64,000 nucleotides of DNA from Neobacillus sp. PS2-9. Its GTDB lineage: Bacteria; Bacillota; Bacilli; Bacillales; Cytobacillaceae. Below, one piece after another: positions 45,177 through 55,388 of this stretch (the stretch's first letter is position 1; each line of letters begins with the position of its first letter). Made by a program: the position numbers and the translations under genes. A model generated the notes under the pieces. That model searched no databases. It saw only the letters and a program-made list of their open reading frames with translations, and was not told the DNA's origin. Location of the stretch: assembly GCF_030915525.1 (NCBI RefSeq), contig NZ_CP133269.1:1637001-1701000 (forward strand), in the 5' to 3' direction.

Positions 45177-46280
45177 ATGACTGAATTAAAACGTACTCCG
45201 CTTTTTGATGTATATAAGGAATTCGGAGGGAAAACCATCGATTTTGGTGGCTGGGAACTACCGGTTCAATTCTCTAGCATTAAAGAAGAACATGAAGCAG
45301 TCCGCAATCGTGCCGGATTGTTTGATGTGTCTCACATGGGAGAAATCGAAGTAAAGGGCTCTGACAGCCTAAACTATTTACAAAACATGATGACAAATGA
45401 TATTTCAAAAATTAAAGATGGCGGTGCACAGTATACAGCCATGTGCTACGAAAATGGTGGAACGGTTGATGACTTGCTTGTTTATAAAATCGAGGACCAT
45501 CATTACCTACTTGTTGTTAATGCATCAAATATTGATAAGGATTTCAAATGGCTTGAGGACCATTTATCAGGGGATGTAAGCATTGAAAATCTGTCTGAAA
45601 AAACAGCTCAGCTTGCTATACAGGGACCTCTTGCTGAACAAGTTTTACAAAAGCTTACTGATACAGATTTAAGTGGTATTGGCTTCTTTAAATTCCAGCG
45701 GGAAGTTAGCTTAGATGGTAAAAAAGCCCTCGTATCAAGAACAGGATACACAGGTGAAGATGGCTTCGAAGTGTACTGTGATGCCGCTGATGCCGAACAG
45801 CTTTGGAAAGACATCTTACAAGCAGGAAAAGAAGAGGGCGTTCTTCCATGTGGGTTAGGCGCACGCGATACTCTTCGTTTTGAGTCCGTTTTAGCTCTTT
45901 ATGGGCAGGAGCTTTCACCAGAAATCTCTCCACTTGAAGCGGGAATTGCTTTCGCTGTTAAACTTAACAAAGAAGCTGATTTTATTGGTAAGGAAGCCTT
46001 AAAACAGCAGAAAGAGAAAGGCCTCTCTAGAAAGATAGTGGGGATTGAAATGATTGACCGTGGGATCCCACGTCATGGCTACCCTGTTTATAAAGGGGAT
46101 GAGCTAATTGGAGAAGTAACAACTGGTACGCAATCACCTACATTAAAGAGAAATATCGGGCTTGCCCTTATTTCTACTGAATTTACTGGGCTAGATACTG
46201 AGGTTGAAGTAGAAATTCGCGGTAAACGCTTAAAGGCTACAGTCGTTCCAACACCTTTTTATAAAAAAGAAAAGAAATAA
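45177..46280 (+). CDS. gcvT: Aminomethyltransferase (glycine cleavage T protein)
   Basis: A 367-residue THF-dependent enzyme that takes the aminomethyl group from the lipoylated H protein, releasing ammonia and making methylene-THF. Family motifs include [48 protein letters not shown] and [11 protein letters not shown]. It is the first gene of the gcvT-gcvPA-gcvPB operon under riboswitch control. GCVH, the lipoyl carrier, is not in the window. Confidence 0.96.
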   Translation: MTELKRTPLFDVYKEFGGKTIDFGGWELPVQFSSIKEEHEAVRNRAGLFDVSHMGEIEVKGSDSLNYLQNMMTNDISKIKDGGAQYTAMCYENGGTVDDLLVYKIEDHHYLLVVNASNIDKDFKWLEDHLSGDVSIENLSEKTAQLAIQGPLAEQVLQKLTDTDLSGIGFFKFQREVSLDGKKALVSRTGYTGEDGFEVYCDAADAEQLWKDILQAGKEEGVLPCGLGARDTLRFESVLALYGQELSPEISPLEAGIAFAVKLNKEADFIGKEALKQQKEKGLSRKIVGIEMIDRGIPRHGYPVYKGDELIGEVTTGTQSPTLKRNIGLALISTEFTGLDTEVEVEIRGKRLKATVVPTPFYKKEKK

Positions 46281-46298
46281 CAGAGGGGGGCAAGGTTT

Positions 46299-47645
46299 AT
46301 GAAACATCGCTATTTACCTATGACTGAACAAGATAAGAAGGCTATGCTTGAAACCATTGGTGTTTCTTCAATTGATGAATTGTTTAGCGATATTCCTGAG
46401 AAAGTAAAATTCAAGGGTGAATACAATATTAAACCGGCAAAGTCTGAAACTGCATTAATGAAAGAGCTATTCCAAATGGCCAGCCGTAATGCTGACTTAA
46501 AAAGAAATGTCTCTTTTCTAGGTGCTGGGGTATACGATCATTACATGCCTGTCATTGTAGATCATGTGATTTCTCGTTCCGAATTTTATACTGCCTACAC
46601 TCCATACCAGCCAGAAATCTCACAAGGTGAATTACAAGCCATTTTTGAATTCCAAACGATGATTTGTGAATTAACAGGCATGGATGTAGCCAACTCTTCA
46701 ATGTATGATGGTGGTACAGCACTGGCTGAGGCTGCGATGCTAAGCGCAGGTCATACAAAACGAAAGACTATTCTAGTGTCAAGTGCCGTTCATCCAGAGT
46801 CCCGTGAAGTTCTTAAAACATATGCAAAAGGTCAATACCTTGATGTCGTTGAAGTACCTGTAACAGATGGTGTAACAGATGTCGATGCTTTAAAAGGACT
46901 TGTGAATGCTGATGTTGCGGCTGTGATTGTTCAGTATCCAAACTTTTTTGGCAGAATTGAGCCGTTAAAAGAACTTGAAGAGATTATCCATGAAAATAAA
47001 TCCATGTTTGTAGTGTCTAGCAACCCATTATCATTAGGTGTGTTAACACCTCCTGGAAAATTTGGCGCGGACATTGTGATTGGTGATGCACAACCATTTG
47101 GTATTGCAACAGCATTCGGGGGACCACACTGCGGTTACTTTGCAGTTACAACTAAATTAATGCGCAAGGTACCAGGACGTCTTGTTGGACAAACAACAGA
47201 TGATCAAGGACGCCGCGGTTTTGTTTTAACGCTTCAAGCACGTGAACAGCATATCCGTCGTGATAAAGCGACATCAAATATTTGCTCTAACCAGGCATTG
47301 AATGCATTAGCAGCTTCGGTTGCAATGACTGCACTCGGTAAGAAGGGTGTACGTGAAATGGCAGCAGCAAATTTACAAAAGACTCATTATGCAAAAACTG
47401 CATTTAAAGAGGCTGGATTTGACATTGCTTATGACGGTCATTCATTTAATGAATTTGTTGTGAAATTAAATAAGCCAGTAAAAGAAATAAACCAAAAGCT
47501 GTTACAAAAAGGAATCATTGGCGGTTATGATTTAGGTCGTGACTATGCTGAACTTGCTAATCATATGTTGATTGCAGTCACTGAACAAAGATCTAAGGAA
47601 GAAATTGATACTCTTGTGAAAGAATTGGGGGATTTGCATGCATAA
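46299..47645 (+). CDS. gcvPA: Glycine dehydrogenase (decarboxylating) subunit 1
   Basis: A 448-residue first subunit of the split P protein. Signatures include [20 protein letters not shown], the substrate-binding [12 protein letters not shown], and [11 protein letters not shown]. It forms a heterotetramer with GcvPB and catalyses PLP-dependent decarboxylation of glycine onto lipoyl-GcvH. The active-site PLP Lys is on the other subunit. It overlaps gcvPB by eight bases, so translation is coupled. Confidence 0.96.
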   Translation: MKHRYLPMTEQDKKAMLETIGVSSIDELFSDIPEKVKFKGEYNIKPAKSETALMKELFQMASRNADLKRNVSFLGAGVYDHYMPVIVDHVISRSEFYTAYTPYQPEISQGELQAIFEFQTMICELTGMDVANSSMYDGGTALAEAAMLSAGHTKRKTILVSSAVHPESREVLKTYAKGQYLDVVEVPVTDGVTDVDALKGLVNADVAAVIVQYPNFFGRIEPLKELEEIIHENKSMFVVSSNPLSLGVLTPPGKFGADIVIGDAQPFGIATAFGGPHCGYFAVTTKLMRKVPGRLVGQTTDDQGRRGFVLTLQAREQHIRRDKATSNICSNQALNALAASVAMTALGKKGVREMAAANLQKTHYAKTAFKEAGFDIAYDGHSFNEFVVKLNKPVKEINQKLLQKGIIGGYDLGRDYAELANHMLIAVTEQRSKEEIDTLVKELGDLHA

Positions 47646-49098
47646 TCAGGACCAGGCACTCATTTTTGAACTTAGTACACCAGGTCGAATCGGTTATAGC
47701 CTTCCAGAAATAGATGTACCTGAATTAGACCTTAGCAGTCTTCTTCCTGACGGTTATGTTCGTGAGGAAGAACCTGAACTTCCAGAAGCTTCTGAGCTTG
47801 ATATTATGCGCCATTATACCGCGCTTTCTAGAAGAAATCATGGAGTGGATTCAGGTTTTTATCCTCTAGGTTCTTGTACGATGAAATATAATCCAAAAAT
47901 TAATGAAAATGTGGCTCGATTTAATGGTTTTGCACATGTGCACCCATTACAAGACGAAAGCTCTGTTCAAGGAGCACTTGAGTTATTATACGACCTACAG
48001 CAACATTTAATTGAAATTACAGGAATGGATGAAGTGACACTTCAACCAGCCGCTGGTGCTCACGGAGAATGGACAGGATTAATGCTCATCCGTGCCTACC
48101 ATGAGGCAAACGGTGATATGAAGCGTACAAAGGTCATCGTACCAGATTCTGCTCACGGTACAAACCCAGCATCCGCTACCATTGCTGGATTGGAGACAAT
48201 TACAGTTAAATCAAATGAAAATGGTCTTGTTGATTTAGAGGATCTAAGAAGAGTAGTTGGCGAAGACACGGCAGCATTAATGTTAACAAATCCAAACACA
48301 CTTGGACTTTTTGAGGAAAATATTCTTGAAATGGCTGAGATTGTTCATGGAGTGGGTGGAAAGCTGTATTACGATGGAGCTAACTTAAATGCCGTTTTAT
48401 CTAAAGCTAGACCAGGGGATATGGGATTTGACGTGGTTCACTTAAATCTTCATAAAACTTTTACTGGCCCGCATGGCGGCGGTGGTCCTGGATCAGGTCC
48501 GGTTGGTGTTAAAGCAGATTTAATTCCGTATCTTCCAAAACCAATTATCGCCAAGCGCGGTGAAGAGTATGTGCTAGATTATGATCGTCCACAATCCATT
48601 GGACGTGTGAAGCCTTACTACGGTAACTTTGGTATCAATGTTCGTGCATACACATATATCCGCTCAATGGGCCCTGACGGCTTAAAGGCGGTAACGGAGT
48701 ACGCAGTATTAAACGCGAACTATATGATGAGAAGGCTTGCTGAATACTATGATCTACCATTTGATAGACATTGTAAGCACGAGTTTGTTCTTAGCGGAAG
48801 ACGTCAGAAAAAATTAGGTGTCCGTACACTCGATATTGCGAAACGTCTGCTTGATTTCGGCTACCATCCACCAACTATTTACTTCCCGTTAAATGTGGAA
48901 GAGTGTATCATGATTGAGCCAACTGAAACAGAATCAAAAGAGACTCTCGATTCATTTATCGATATCATGATCCAAATTGCGAAAGAGGCTGAGGTTAACC
49001 CAGAAATCGTTCAAGAGGCCCCACACACAACTGTTGTAGGCCGTATGGATGAAACAACAGCTGCGCGTAAACCAATTTTAAAATACCAAAGAGCATAA
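47638..49098 (+). CDS. gcvPB: Glycine dehydrogenase (decarboxylating) subunit 2
   Basis: A 486-residue second subunit of glycine decarboxylase. The PLP-binding Lys is in [17 protein letters not shown], and [11 protein letters not shown] and [11 protein letters not shown] are typical cofactor/substrate segments. It overlaps gcvPA by eight bases with GGGGG ahead of the ATG. A terminator follows. The split-subunit arrangement is the Firmicute form. Confidence 0.96.
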   Translation: MHNQDQALIFELSTPGRIGYSLPEIDVPELDLSSLLPDGYVREEEPELPEASELDIMRHYTALSRRNHGVDSGFYPLGSCTMKYNPKINENVARFNGFAHVHPLQDESSVQGALELLYDLQQHLIEITGMDEVTLQPAAGAHGEWTGLMLIRAYHEANGDMKRTKVIVPDSAHGTNPASATIAGLETITVKSNENGLVDLEDLRRVVGEDTAALMLTNPNTLGLFEENILEMAEIVHGVGGKLYYDGANLNAVLSKARPGDMGFDVVHLNLHKTFTGPHGGGGPGSGPVGVKADLIPYLPKPIIAKRGEEYVLDYDRPQSIGRVKPYYGNFGINVRAYTYIRSMGPDGLKAVTEYAVLNANYMMRRLAEYYDLPFDRHCKHEFVLSGRRQKKLGVRTLDIAKRLLDFGYHPPTIYFPLNVEECIMIEPTETESKETLDSFIDIMIQIAKEAEVNPEIVQEAPHTTVVGRMDETTAARKPILKYQRA

Positions 49099-49109
49099 TT
49101 AGGAGAACG

Positions 49110-49148
49110 GTCAGATTCCTTAATAGAATCTGACTTTCTTTTTGTTTT
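49110..49148 (+). terminator. Rho-independent terminator after gcvPB
   Basis: GTCAGATTC and GAATCTGAC pair around a seven-base loop and are followed by a T-rich tract. Confidence 0.8.
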
Positions 49149-49151
49149 TGT

Positions 49152-49187
49152 GAAAAATAAATGGTTCCGGAATTGTTCCGGAACCAT
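49152..49187 (-). terminator. Terminator after yqhL
   Basis: ATGGTTCCGGAA and TTCCGGAACCAT form a 12-bp stem with a three-base loop; on the minus strand it is followed by TTTATTTTTC. Confidence 0.82.
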
Positions 49188-49197
49188 GAGTTTTATA

Positions 49198-49581
49198 TTA
49201 TTTTTTTGCTTTTACTTTACCAGACCATTTTTTAAATCCACCTTGCAGTTGGGTAAGGTCTCTATAGCCTTTACGATGTAAGAATTGAGCAGCACGTGCA
49301 CTGCGCATTCCGCTTTGGCAATATAAGTAAACAGGCATATCCTGACGAATCTCTTGCATTCGCATTTTCATTTGCGACATTGGAATATTACGAGCACCTA
49401 AGATATGTCCACCTTCAAATTCGTTTGGCTCACGAACATCTATTAGCTGTGCCTTCCTATAGCCCGCACGGAAATCCTCTTCTGTTACCGTTTTAACAAT
49501 CCTTTTCTGATAGAAAAAGGTAAAAACGGAGTAGATAATAACTGCTACAATAATGATTAATAAGGTATAAAGTGAATTCAA
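49198..49581 (-). CDS. yqhL: Membrane-anchored rhodanese-like protein YqhL
   Basis: A 127-residue protein with an N-terminal membrane helix (about residues 4-24) and a single rhodanese domain with RKAQLIDVREPNEFEGGHILGA and the active-site Cys loop YCQSGMRSARA. Rhodaneses transfer sulfane sulfur; the acceptor here is unknown. The most credible start is a TTG at 49581 with AAAGGAG ten bases upstream, giving the YqhL length; the frame extends upstream to 49683 without a ribosome site. It is convergent with gcvPB. Confidence 0.85.
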   Translation of the reverse strand: MNSLYTLLIIIVAVIIYSVFTFFYQKRIVKTVTEEDFRAGYRKAQLIDVREPNEFEGGHILGARNIPMSQMKMRMQEIRQDMPVYLYCQSGMRSARAAQFLHRKGYRDLTQLQGGFKKWSGKVKAKK

Positions 49582-49772
49582 CTTCTTTTTGCTCCTTTCA
49601 AGCTTTCCTGCACTAGTTTTTATTATATAAGTCATTCCACGAAAGATAAAGATGCATGGGAAAAAATCTTTACTTTTTCTCATACAATTATACCAGAAAC
49701 ATCTTATTTTGAATTCATATCAGATTTTGGTAGACTAAAGAACGAAATAATTTTACAAAATGAGGTTTTTAT

Positions 49773-50609
49773 ATGGAAAAAGAAGTATGGCGTTTTATAG
49801 ATACAGGCAATCGTTCTCCATCATTTAATATGGCTTTGGATGAGGCTCTTCTTGATTGGCACAGTGAAGGGAAATTTCCCCCGGTGATTCGTTTTTATGG
49901 ATGGAATCCTCCGACGTTATCCGTAGGTTATTTTCAGAAGGTTGAAAAGGAAATTGATATGGAGGCAGTAAAATTCCATAATCTTGGTTTTGTCAGAAGG
50001 CCAACAGGTGGCCGTGGTGTGCTACATGAACATGAACTTACATACAGTGTGATCGTTTCAGAAGACCACCCGGAAATGCCTAGTTCAGTTACTGAGGCGT
50101 ACCGGGTTATTTCAGAGGGAATCTTGAAGGGATTTCACCATTTAGGTTTAGAGGCATATTTTGCTGTGCCAAAAACTTCAGAAGAACGAGAAGCATTGAA
50201 AAATCCACGTTCTGCTGTTTGCTTTGATGCACCAAGCTGGTATGAGCTTGTTGTGGAGGGAAGAAAGGTAGCAGGCAGTGCGCAAACAAGACAAAAGGGT
50301 GTTATTCTCCAGCACGGATCGATTCTGTTAGATTTAGACGAAGAGAAGCTGTTTAGTCTTTTTAAATATCCGAATGATCGGGTAAAAGAACGGATGAAGA
50401 AGGCCTTTAAGGATAAAGCGGTGGCTATTAATGCAATTAGTCCAAGAAGAATTACGCTGGAAGAAGCGAAGGAAGCATTCTATAAAGGGTTTGCTGAAGG
50501 GTTAAATATTGAGCTAGAATCCTATCAATTAACAGAGGAAGAGCTTGCCTACGTCCAAAAAATTGCAACTGAACGATATGAGAATGATGAGTGGAATTAT
50601 AAACGATAA
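49773..50609 (+). CDS. lipM: Octanoyl-[acyl-carrier-protein]:protein N-octanoyltransferase LipM
   Basis: A 278-residue enzyme that transfers octanoyl from ACP to GcvH, the first step of lipoate assembly in Bacillus. The family motif [18 protein letters not shown], the catalytic Cys in [12 protein letters not shown] and the Lys in [11 protein letters not shown] are all present. Length equals that of B. subtilis LipM. Its location next to the glycine cleavage genes is functionally coherent, since GcvH is the acceptor. Confidence 0.94.
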   Translation: MEKEVWRFIDTGNRSPSFNMALDEALLDWHSEGKFPPVIRFYGWNPPTLSVGYFQKVEKEIDMEAVKFHNLGFVRRPTGGRGVLHEHELTYSVIVSEDHPEMPSSVTEAYRVISEGILKGFHHLGLEAYFAVPKTSEEREALKNPRSAVCFDAPSWYELVVEGRKVAGSAQTRQKGVILQHGSILLDLDEEKLFSLFKYPNDRVKERMKKAFKDKAVAINAISPRRITLEEAKEAFYKGFAEGLNIELESYQLTEEELAYVQKIATERYENDEWNYKR

Positions 50610-50614
50610 TTTGA

Positions 50615-50640
50615 GGAAAGCGGCGATTGCCGCTTTTTTC
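50615..50640 (+). terminator. Rho-independent terminator after lipM
   Basis: AAAGCGGC and GCCGCTTT form a short GC-rich stem with a four-base loop and a T run. Confidence 0.85.
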
Positions 50641-50788
50641 CTTTTTAATAATACCTTTTTAAAAAAGTAGCAAGCCTCGAAATTTGTTGAAATTTCCTGT
50701 TTTTAGACGAAAACCGTAGAAAATCTTTCATTATCTCTTAAATCTAGTTATTTTTATGTTTGACAAAATAATTGTTTTTTGCCTCTAA

Positions 50789-50834
50789 TACAATATATAG
50801 TGGCGCCGAAAATATTTTCGGTACTATATATAGA
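50789..50834 (+). promoter_or_regulatory. NrdR-like box pair upstream of the ribonucleotide reductase gene
   Basis: Two similar sequences, TACAATATATAGTG (50789-50802) and TACTATATATAGAT (50822-50835), are 33 bp apart, about three helical turns, as is typical of NrdR operators. Between them is a perfect 16-bp palindrome CCGAAAATATTTTCGG (50807-50822). A candidate -35 TTGACA is at 50760 with a -10-like TCTAAT/TAATAC overlapping the first box. This predicts NrdR repression. Confidence 0.65.
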
Positions 50835-50953
50835 TTTTTTAGTTGATTATTTCGGCAGAGCTGTGATACCTTATTTATATAAGAAAACTAGATATAGCAA
50901 AAGCAATCTAGATTAGACACAATAGGTAGATTTTATTTGAAGGAGTTGTTCTC

Positions 50954-53512
50954 ATGTCTGTAGTTTTTAGACAAAAAATGAATATTGATTTTGAAAGGTT
51001 GAATGAGGATATCCACCTTTTCCCCCAGGTACACCCAGTAACCCCAGATATGAAAATAACTCACAAGGGTGTTTCGCGTTTGGTTATGTTGGACCGCTAC
51101 ACCTTTAAAGACACAGAAAAAATTACTCTCACAAACGGCGACTTTGTAGTTCTCACCATAAAAGAGGATCCAAAATTTCCTGCACGAGGTCTTGGGTACA
51201 TCCAGGAGATTGATTGGGAAAATAAAAAAGCAAAAGTTTTAGTCGATGAAGAATTTAGAGGAGTGCTAGATGACCCGCAAGAAGCTAGTACAGGGGTAAT
51301 TGTCCGTTCCTTAGACGTGATTGAAAAGCCCTTGGAGCTATTTTACGAGCAAATTGCGAAACGAAATGCAACTGGCCTAGCCTCGGTTGAAGAAACGGAA
51401 GAAAAGCGACAAGAATGGTATGAAAAGTTCTATCAAGAGCTTGTTTCAATGAATTTTATTCCTGCAGGTCGTGTGCTGTATGGAGCTGGAGCAAATACAG
51501 ATGTGACATTCTTTAATTGTTACGTGATGCCTTTTGTACCAGACTCACGAGAAGGGATCTCTGATCACCGTAAACAGGTAATGGAGATCATGAGCCGAGG
51601 CGGCGGTGTTGGGACGAATGGATCGACTTTAAGACCGCGGAATACACTTGCAAGAGGCGTAAACGGTAAATCATCTGGTTCGGTATCATGGTTAGATGAT
51701 ATTGCAAAATTGACGCACTTGGTAGAACAAGGCGGGTCGCGCCGCGGTGCCCAGATGATCATGCTTTCGGACTGGCATCCAGACATTATTGAATTTATTA
51801 TTTCTAAGATGCAGAACCCTAGAATTCTACGATTCTTAATTGAAAATACAAATGACGAAACAATCAAGAAACACGCTAGCGATAAGCTTAAGTTCACACC
51901 GCTTACCCTGCAGGAAACAGCTATGTATCAAGGTATTGTGAATTATAAGAACATCCCAGGCTATGGTGGTTTTGATGAGAAAATCATTGCTGACGCAGAA
52001 GAAAAATTAGTTACTGGCGGTAATTACACTGTCCATAACTCAGAGTTCTTGACTGGTGCGAATATTTCCGTCTGCCTAACAAAAGAATTTATGGAAGCTG
52101 TCGAAAATGATAGTGAATATGAACTTCGTTTCCCATATGTTGAACACTATGATCAAGATGAAATGAAAATTTACAATGAAGAATGGCATAAAGTCGGTGA
52201 CGTGCGTGAGTGGGAAAGAATGGGCCATAAAGTTCGTGTCTATAAAAAAATTAAAGCAAAAGAACTTTGGAACCTTATTAATATTTGTGCAACTTACTCT
52301 GCAGAACCTGGAATTTTCTTCATCGATAATGCCAACGACATGACAAATGCTAAAGCATATGGTCAACAAGTTGTTGCAACAAATCCGTGTGGAGAACAAC
52401 CACTTGCACCATTTTCTGTGTGTAACCTTGCTGCAGTAAATCTTGCTGAGATGGCAGATAAGGATACCAAAACAGTTGATTTTGAAAAGTTAAAGAAAAC
52501 TGTTGCCGTAGGAGTACGGATGCAGGATAACGTAATTAATGCAACACCATACTTCCTAGAAGAAAACAAAAAGCAGGCTCTAGGTGAGCGCCGTGTTGGT
52601 CTAGGTGTGATGGGCTTACACGATTTATTAATCTATTGTGAAACCGAGTATGGTTCTGAAGAAGGTAATGTATTAGTTGATAAAGTATTTGAAACTATCG
52701 CTACAACTGCGTATAGAACATCAGTTGAATTAGCAACAGAGAAGGGAAGTTTCCCATTCTTAAAGGGTGAAACAACAGAAGAAACCAATCGATTGAGACA
52801 GGCATTTATTAATACAGGATTCATGAAAAAAATGCCTGAAGACGTTCGCCAAGCAATTTTAGAAAAAGGAATAAGAAATTCACATTTGCTAACCGTTGCT
52901 CCTACGGGATCCACTGGGACCATGGTTGGAGTGAGTACAGGACTTGAACCTTATTTCTCATTCTCTTATTTCCGTAGTGGACGTCTTGGGAAGTTTATCG
53001 AAGTAAATGCGGATATTGTTCAAGAATATTTGGAACAGCATCCTGAAGCCGATGCGAACAATCTTCCAAAATGGTTCATAACAGCAATGGAATTAGCACC
53101 AGAGGCACATGCTGATGTCCAATGCGTCATCCAACGCTGGATCGATAGCTCCATCAGTAAAACCGTTAATGCACCTAAAGGCTATAGCGTAGAACAAGTA
53201 GAAAAAGTGTATGAGAGATTATATAGCGGCGGTGCTAAAGGTGGAACTGTTTATGTAGATGGTTCCCGCGATTCTCAAGTACTAACCCTTAAAGCAGAAG
53301 AAAATACCAATGAGCAGTTATCGATGTTTGATGAAAAGCCAAAGCAGCATGTTGTTCTTGTTGACACTATTAGTGACTTGCGTTCAACAGACGTAACAAT
53401 TGGTTCTGAGGTTGGCAACACGTGCCCAGTTTGCCGAAAAGGAAAAGTAAAAGAAATCGGCGGCTGTAATACATGTACAAACTGTAATGCTCAATTAAAA
53501 TGTGGATTATAA
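50954..53512 (+). CDS. nrdJ: Adenosylcobalamin-dependent ribonucleotide reductase (class II)
   Basis: An 852-residue class II ribonucleoside-diphosphate reductase that makes deoxynucleotides using adenosylcobalamin. The N-terminal active-site Cys is in FFNCYVMP, and NPCGEQPLAPFSVCNLA holds the thiyl-radical Cys and Glu. APTGSTGTMVG is the phosphate-binding motif, and the C-terminus has a Cys-rich redox tail (CPVCRKGKVKEIGGCNTC; CNAQLKCG). AAGGAG precedes the ATG. It is a single-gene unit with NrdR-like boxes upstream. The gene implies B12 supply by uptake or synthesis elsewhere. This is not part of the B. subtilis gene order. Confidence 0.94.
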   Translation: MSVVFRQKMNIDFERLNEDIHLFPQVHPVTPDMKITHKGVSRLVMLDRYTFKDTEKITLTNGDFVVLTIKEDPKFPARGLGYIQEIDWENKKAKVLVDEEFRGVLDDPQEASTGVIVRSLDVIEKPLELFYEQIAKRNATGLASVEETEEKRQEWYEKFYQELVSMNFIPAGRVLYGAGANTDVTFFNCYVMPFVPDSREGISDHRKQVMEIMSRGGGVGTNGSTLRPRNTLARGVNGKSSGSVSWLDDIAKLTHLVEQGGSRRGAQMIMLSDWHPDIIEFIISKMQNPRILRFLIENTNDETIKKHASDKLKFTPLTLQETAMYQGIVNYKNIPGYGGFDEKIIADAEEKLVTGGNYTVHNSEFLTGANISVCLTKEFMEAVENDSEYELRFPYVEHYDQDEMKIYNEEWHKVGDVREWERMGHKVRVYKKIKAKELWNLINICATYSAEPGIFFIDNANDMTNAKAYGQQVVATNPCGEQPLAPFSVCNLAAVNLAEMADKDTKTVDFEKLKKTVAVGVRMQDNVINATPYFLEENKKQALGERRVGLGVMGLHDLLIYCETEYGSEEGNVLVDKVFETIATTAYRTSVELATEKGSFPFLKGETTEETNRLRQAFINTGFMKKMPEDVRQAILEKGIRNSHLLTVAPTGSTGTMVGVSTGLEPYFSFSYFRSGRLGKFIEVNADIVQEYLEQHPEADANNLPKWFITAMELAPEAHADVQCVIQRWIDSSISKTVNAPKGYSVEQVEKVYERLYSGGAKGGTVYVDGSRDSQVLTLKAEENTNEQLSMFDEKPKQHVVLVDTISDLRSTDVTIGSEVGNTCPVCRKGKVKEIGGCNTCTNCNAQLKCGL

Positions 53513-53526
53513 AACAGTATTTCAAG

Positions 53527-53558
53527 AGGATGGAAAGTAAAATTTCCATCCTTTTTTC
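53527..53558 (+). terminator. Rho-independent terminator after nrdJ
   Basis: AGGATGGAAA and TTTCCATCCT pair around a six-base loop and are followed by T6. Confidence 0.85.
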
Positions 53559-53678
53559 AAATGATAAATTATATTAGAATAACTTTGTAACCGAATCGTA
53601 ATATTGCTGTTAAGTCGTTGTTATCATTTCCTTGTATAGTGTGATTATCAAATACATCACTCCAAGGAGGACAACATT

Positions 53679-54128
53679 ATGCTAAAAAAACTAATCTCTG
53701 TTCTTGCGATTACAATTGGACTTAGCTCAGTGTTTGCTACTACGGGTGATAAAGCGGAAGCGGCATACTATCATACAAAAGCAATTTCAGTTGCCAAGGC
53801 AAACCTTGGTGTTCCATATAGATGGGGTGGAATTACTCCGGGCGGTTTCGACTGTTCTGGTTTAGTGAAGTATTCTTACTCAAAGGCTGGTAAAGTACTG
53901 CCAAGAACGGCAGCGGATATGTTTTACACAAAGGGATATCGTGTTAGTTATTTACAGCCTGGAGATTTATTGTTCTATGCACCAACAAAAGCTAGCAGAC
54001 CCACACATGTAGCCATGTATATTGGTGCAGGGAAAATGATCATGGCTTCATCATCAAAGGGTGTTATTGTTACCTATACAAATAATACCTATTGGAACCC
54101 AAAATATATTGGTGCCAAGCGTATTTAA
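53679..54128 (+). CDS. Secreted NlpC/P60-family cell-wall hydrolase
   Basis: A 149-residue protein with a signal peptide ending near KAEA (about residue 28) and one NlpC/P60 domain. The catalytic Cys is in GGFDCSGLVKYSY and the His in RPTHVAMYIG. Such enzymes cleave gamma-D-Glu-DAP bonds in peptidoglycan. It has no LysM or SH3 binding domain. AAGGAGG precedes the ATG and a terminator follows, so it is a single-gene unit. Confidence 0.9.
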   Translation: MLKKLISVLAITIGLSSVFATTGDKAEAAYYHTKAISVAKANLGVPYRWGGITPGGFDCSGLVKYSYSKAGKVLPRTAADMFYTKGYRVSYLQPGDLLFYAPTKASRPTHVAMYIGAGKMIMASSSKGVIVTYTNNTYWNPKYIGAKRI

Positions 54129-54144
54129 ATAAAATAACTTCCCC

Positions 54145-54178
54145 AGAGTATCGGCATAAGTCGGTACTCTTTTTTTTA
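54145..54178 (+). terminator. Rho-independent terminator after the NlpC/P60 gene
   Basis: AGAGTATCGG and CGGTACTCT pair imperfectly around a seven-base loop and are followed by eight T residues. Confidence 0.78.
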
Positions 54179-54276
54179 TTTATGAAGAATGGAAATAATT
54201 GTTCCTACTCACTTTTCTTTAACTTCTCTTCTGTAGCTAATACTACTAAAAAAACACCTTAGAAAAGAGGGAGACC

Positions 54277-55302
54277 ATGGAACCGTTTATGCCACAGTTA
54301 GTCTACATTGAACCGAAAGCATTAGAATACCCACTTGGTAGGGAGCTAAAAGAAAAATTTACAAAAATGGGACTAGAGATAAGAGAAACCACTTCACATA
54401 ATCAGGTTAGAGGAATACCTGGAGACAATGAATTACAGCAATATCGAAATGCAAAATCTACACTGGTGGTTGGAATCAGAAGAACATTAAAATTTGATAC
54501 ATCAAAACCATCTGCTGAATATGCCATACCACTTGCGACAGGATGTATGGGGCATTGTCATTATTGTTATTTACAAACAACGCTCGGAAGTAAGCCATAT
54601 ATTCGAACATATGTTAATTTAGAAGAAATTTTTGAACAGGCTCAAAAATATATGGATGAACGAAAACCTGAAATTACCCGATTCGAAGCAGCCTGTACAT
54701 CGGATATTGTTGGCTTAGATCACTTAACACATTCTCTTAAGAAAACCATTGAATTTATCGGACAAACAGAGTTCGGAGAACTACGCTTTGTGACCAAGTT
54801 TCATCACGTGGATCACCTTTTAGACGCGAAACATAATGGAAGAACCCGGTTTCGGTTTAGTGTAAATTCACGCTATGTCATTAAAAATTTTGAACCTGGA
54901 ACATCCTCGTTTGAAGAACGATTGAAAGCAGCTAGAAAGGTAGCTAACGCTGGTTATCCTTTAGGGTTTATTGTAGCGCCAATCTATATGCATGAGGATT
55001 GGAAAGAAGGATATCGTGAATTATTCGAAAGATTAAGTGATGAGTTAGCAGGACTAGAAATTCCTAATCTTACATTTGAACTCATTCAACACAGATTTAC
55101 AAAACCGGCCAAAAACGTAATAGCCAAACGGTACCCAAAAACAAAGCTCGAAATGGATGAAGGGAAGCGAAAGTATAAATGGGGACGCTATGGGATAGGA
55201 AAATATGTTTATCCAAATGAAGAGGCTAAAGACTTGGAATCCACTATCCGTCAGTATGTAGCTGAATATTTCCCTCAAGCAGAAGTCCAATATTTCACAT
55301 AA
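54277..55302 (+). CDS. splB: Spore photoproduct lyase SplB
   Basis: A 341-residue radical SAM enzyme that repairs spore photoproduct (5-thyminyl-5,6-dihydrothymine) in UV-damaged spore DNA during germination. The [4Fe-4S] motif is ATGCMGHCHYCYL (C-x3-C-x2-C), and the region around residues 190-225 matches the TIM-barrel of the family. AGAGGGAG precedes the ATG. Presence of this gene is good evidence that the organism forms spores. splA is not seen upstream. Confidence 0.94.
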   Translation: MEPFMPQLVYIEPKALEYPLGRELKEKFTKMGLEIRETTSHNQVRGIPGDNELQQYRNAKSTLVVGIRRTLKFDTSKPSAEYAIPLATGCMGHCHYCYLQTTLGSKPYIRTYVNLEEIFEQAQKYMDERKPEITRFEAACTSDIVGLDHLTHSLKKTIEFIGQTEFGELRFVTKFHHVDHLLDAKHNGRTRFRFSVNSRYVIKNFEPGTSSFEERLKAARKVANAGYPLGFIVAPIYMHEDWKEGYRELFERLSDELAGLEIPNLTFELIQHRFTKPAKNVIAKRYPKTKLEMDEGKRKYKWGRYGIGKYVYPNEEAKDLESTIRQYVAEYFPQAEVQYFT

Positions 55303-55388
55303 AAAAATTTTAATCTTGTCCGCCGTACTATTTTTACATGTTTGCGCTTAAAGATGTAACAATGAGTACATCTTTAGGAGTGGCTGCC

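Noticed and set aside
50610..50953. Cobalamin riboswitch upstream of nrdJ
   Set aside because: No B12-box-like conserved sequence was seen in the 344-base gap; NrdR-like boxes explain the region better.
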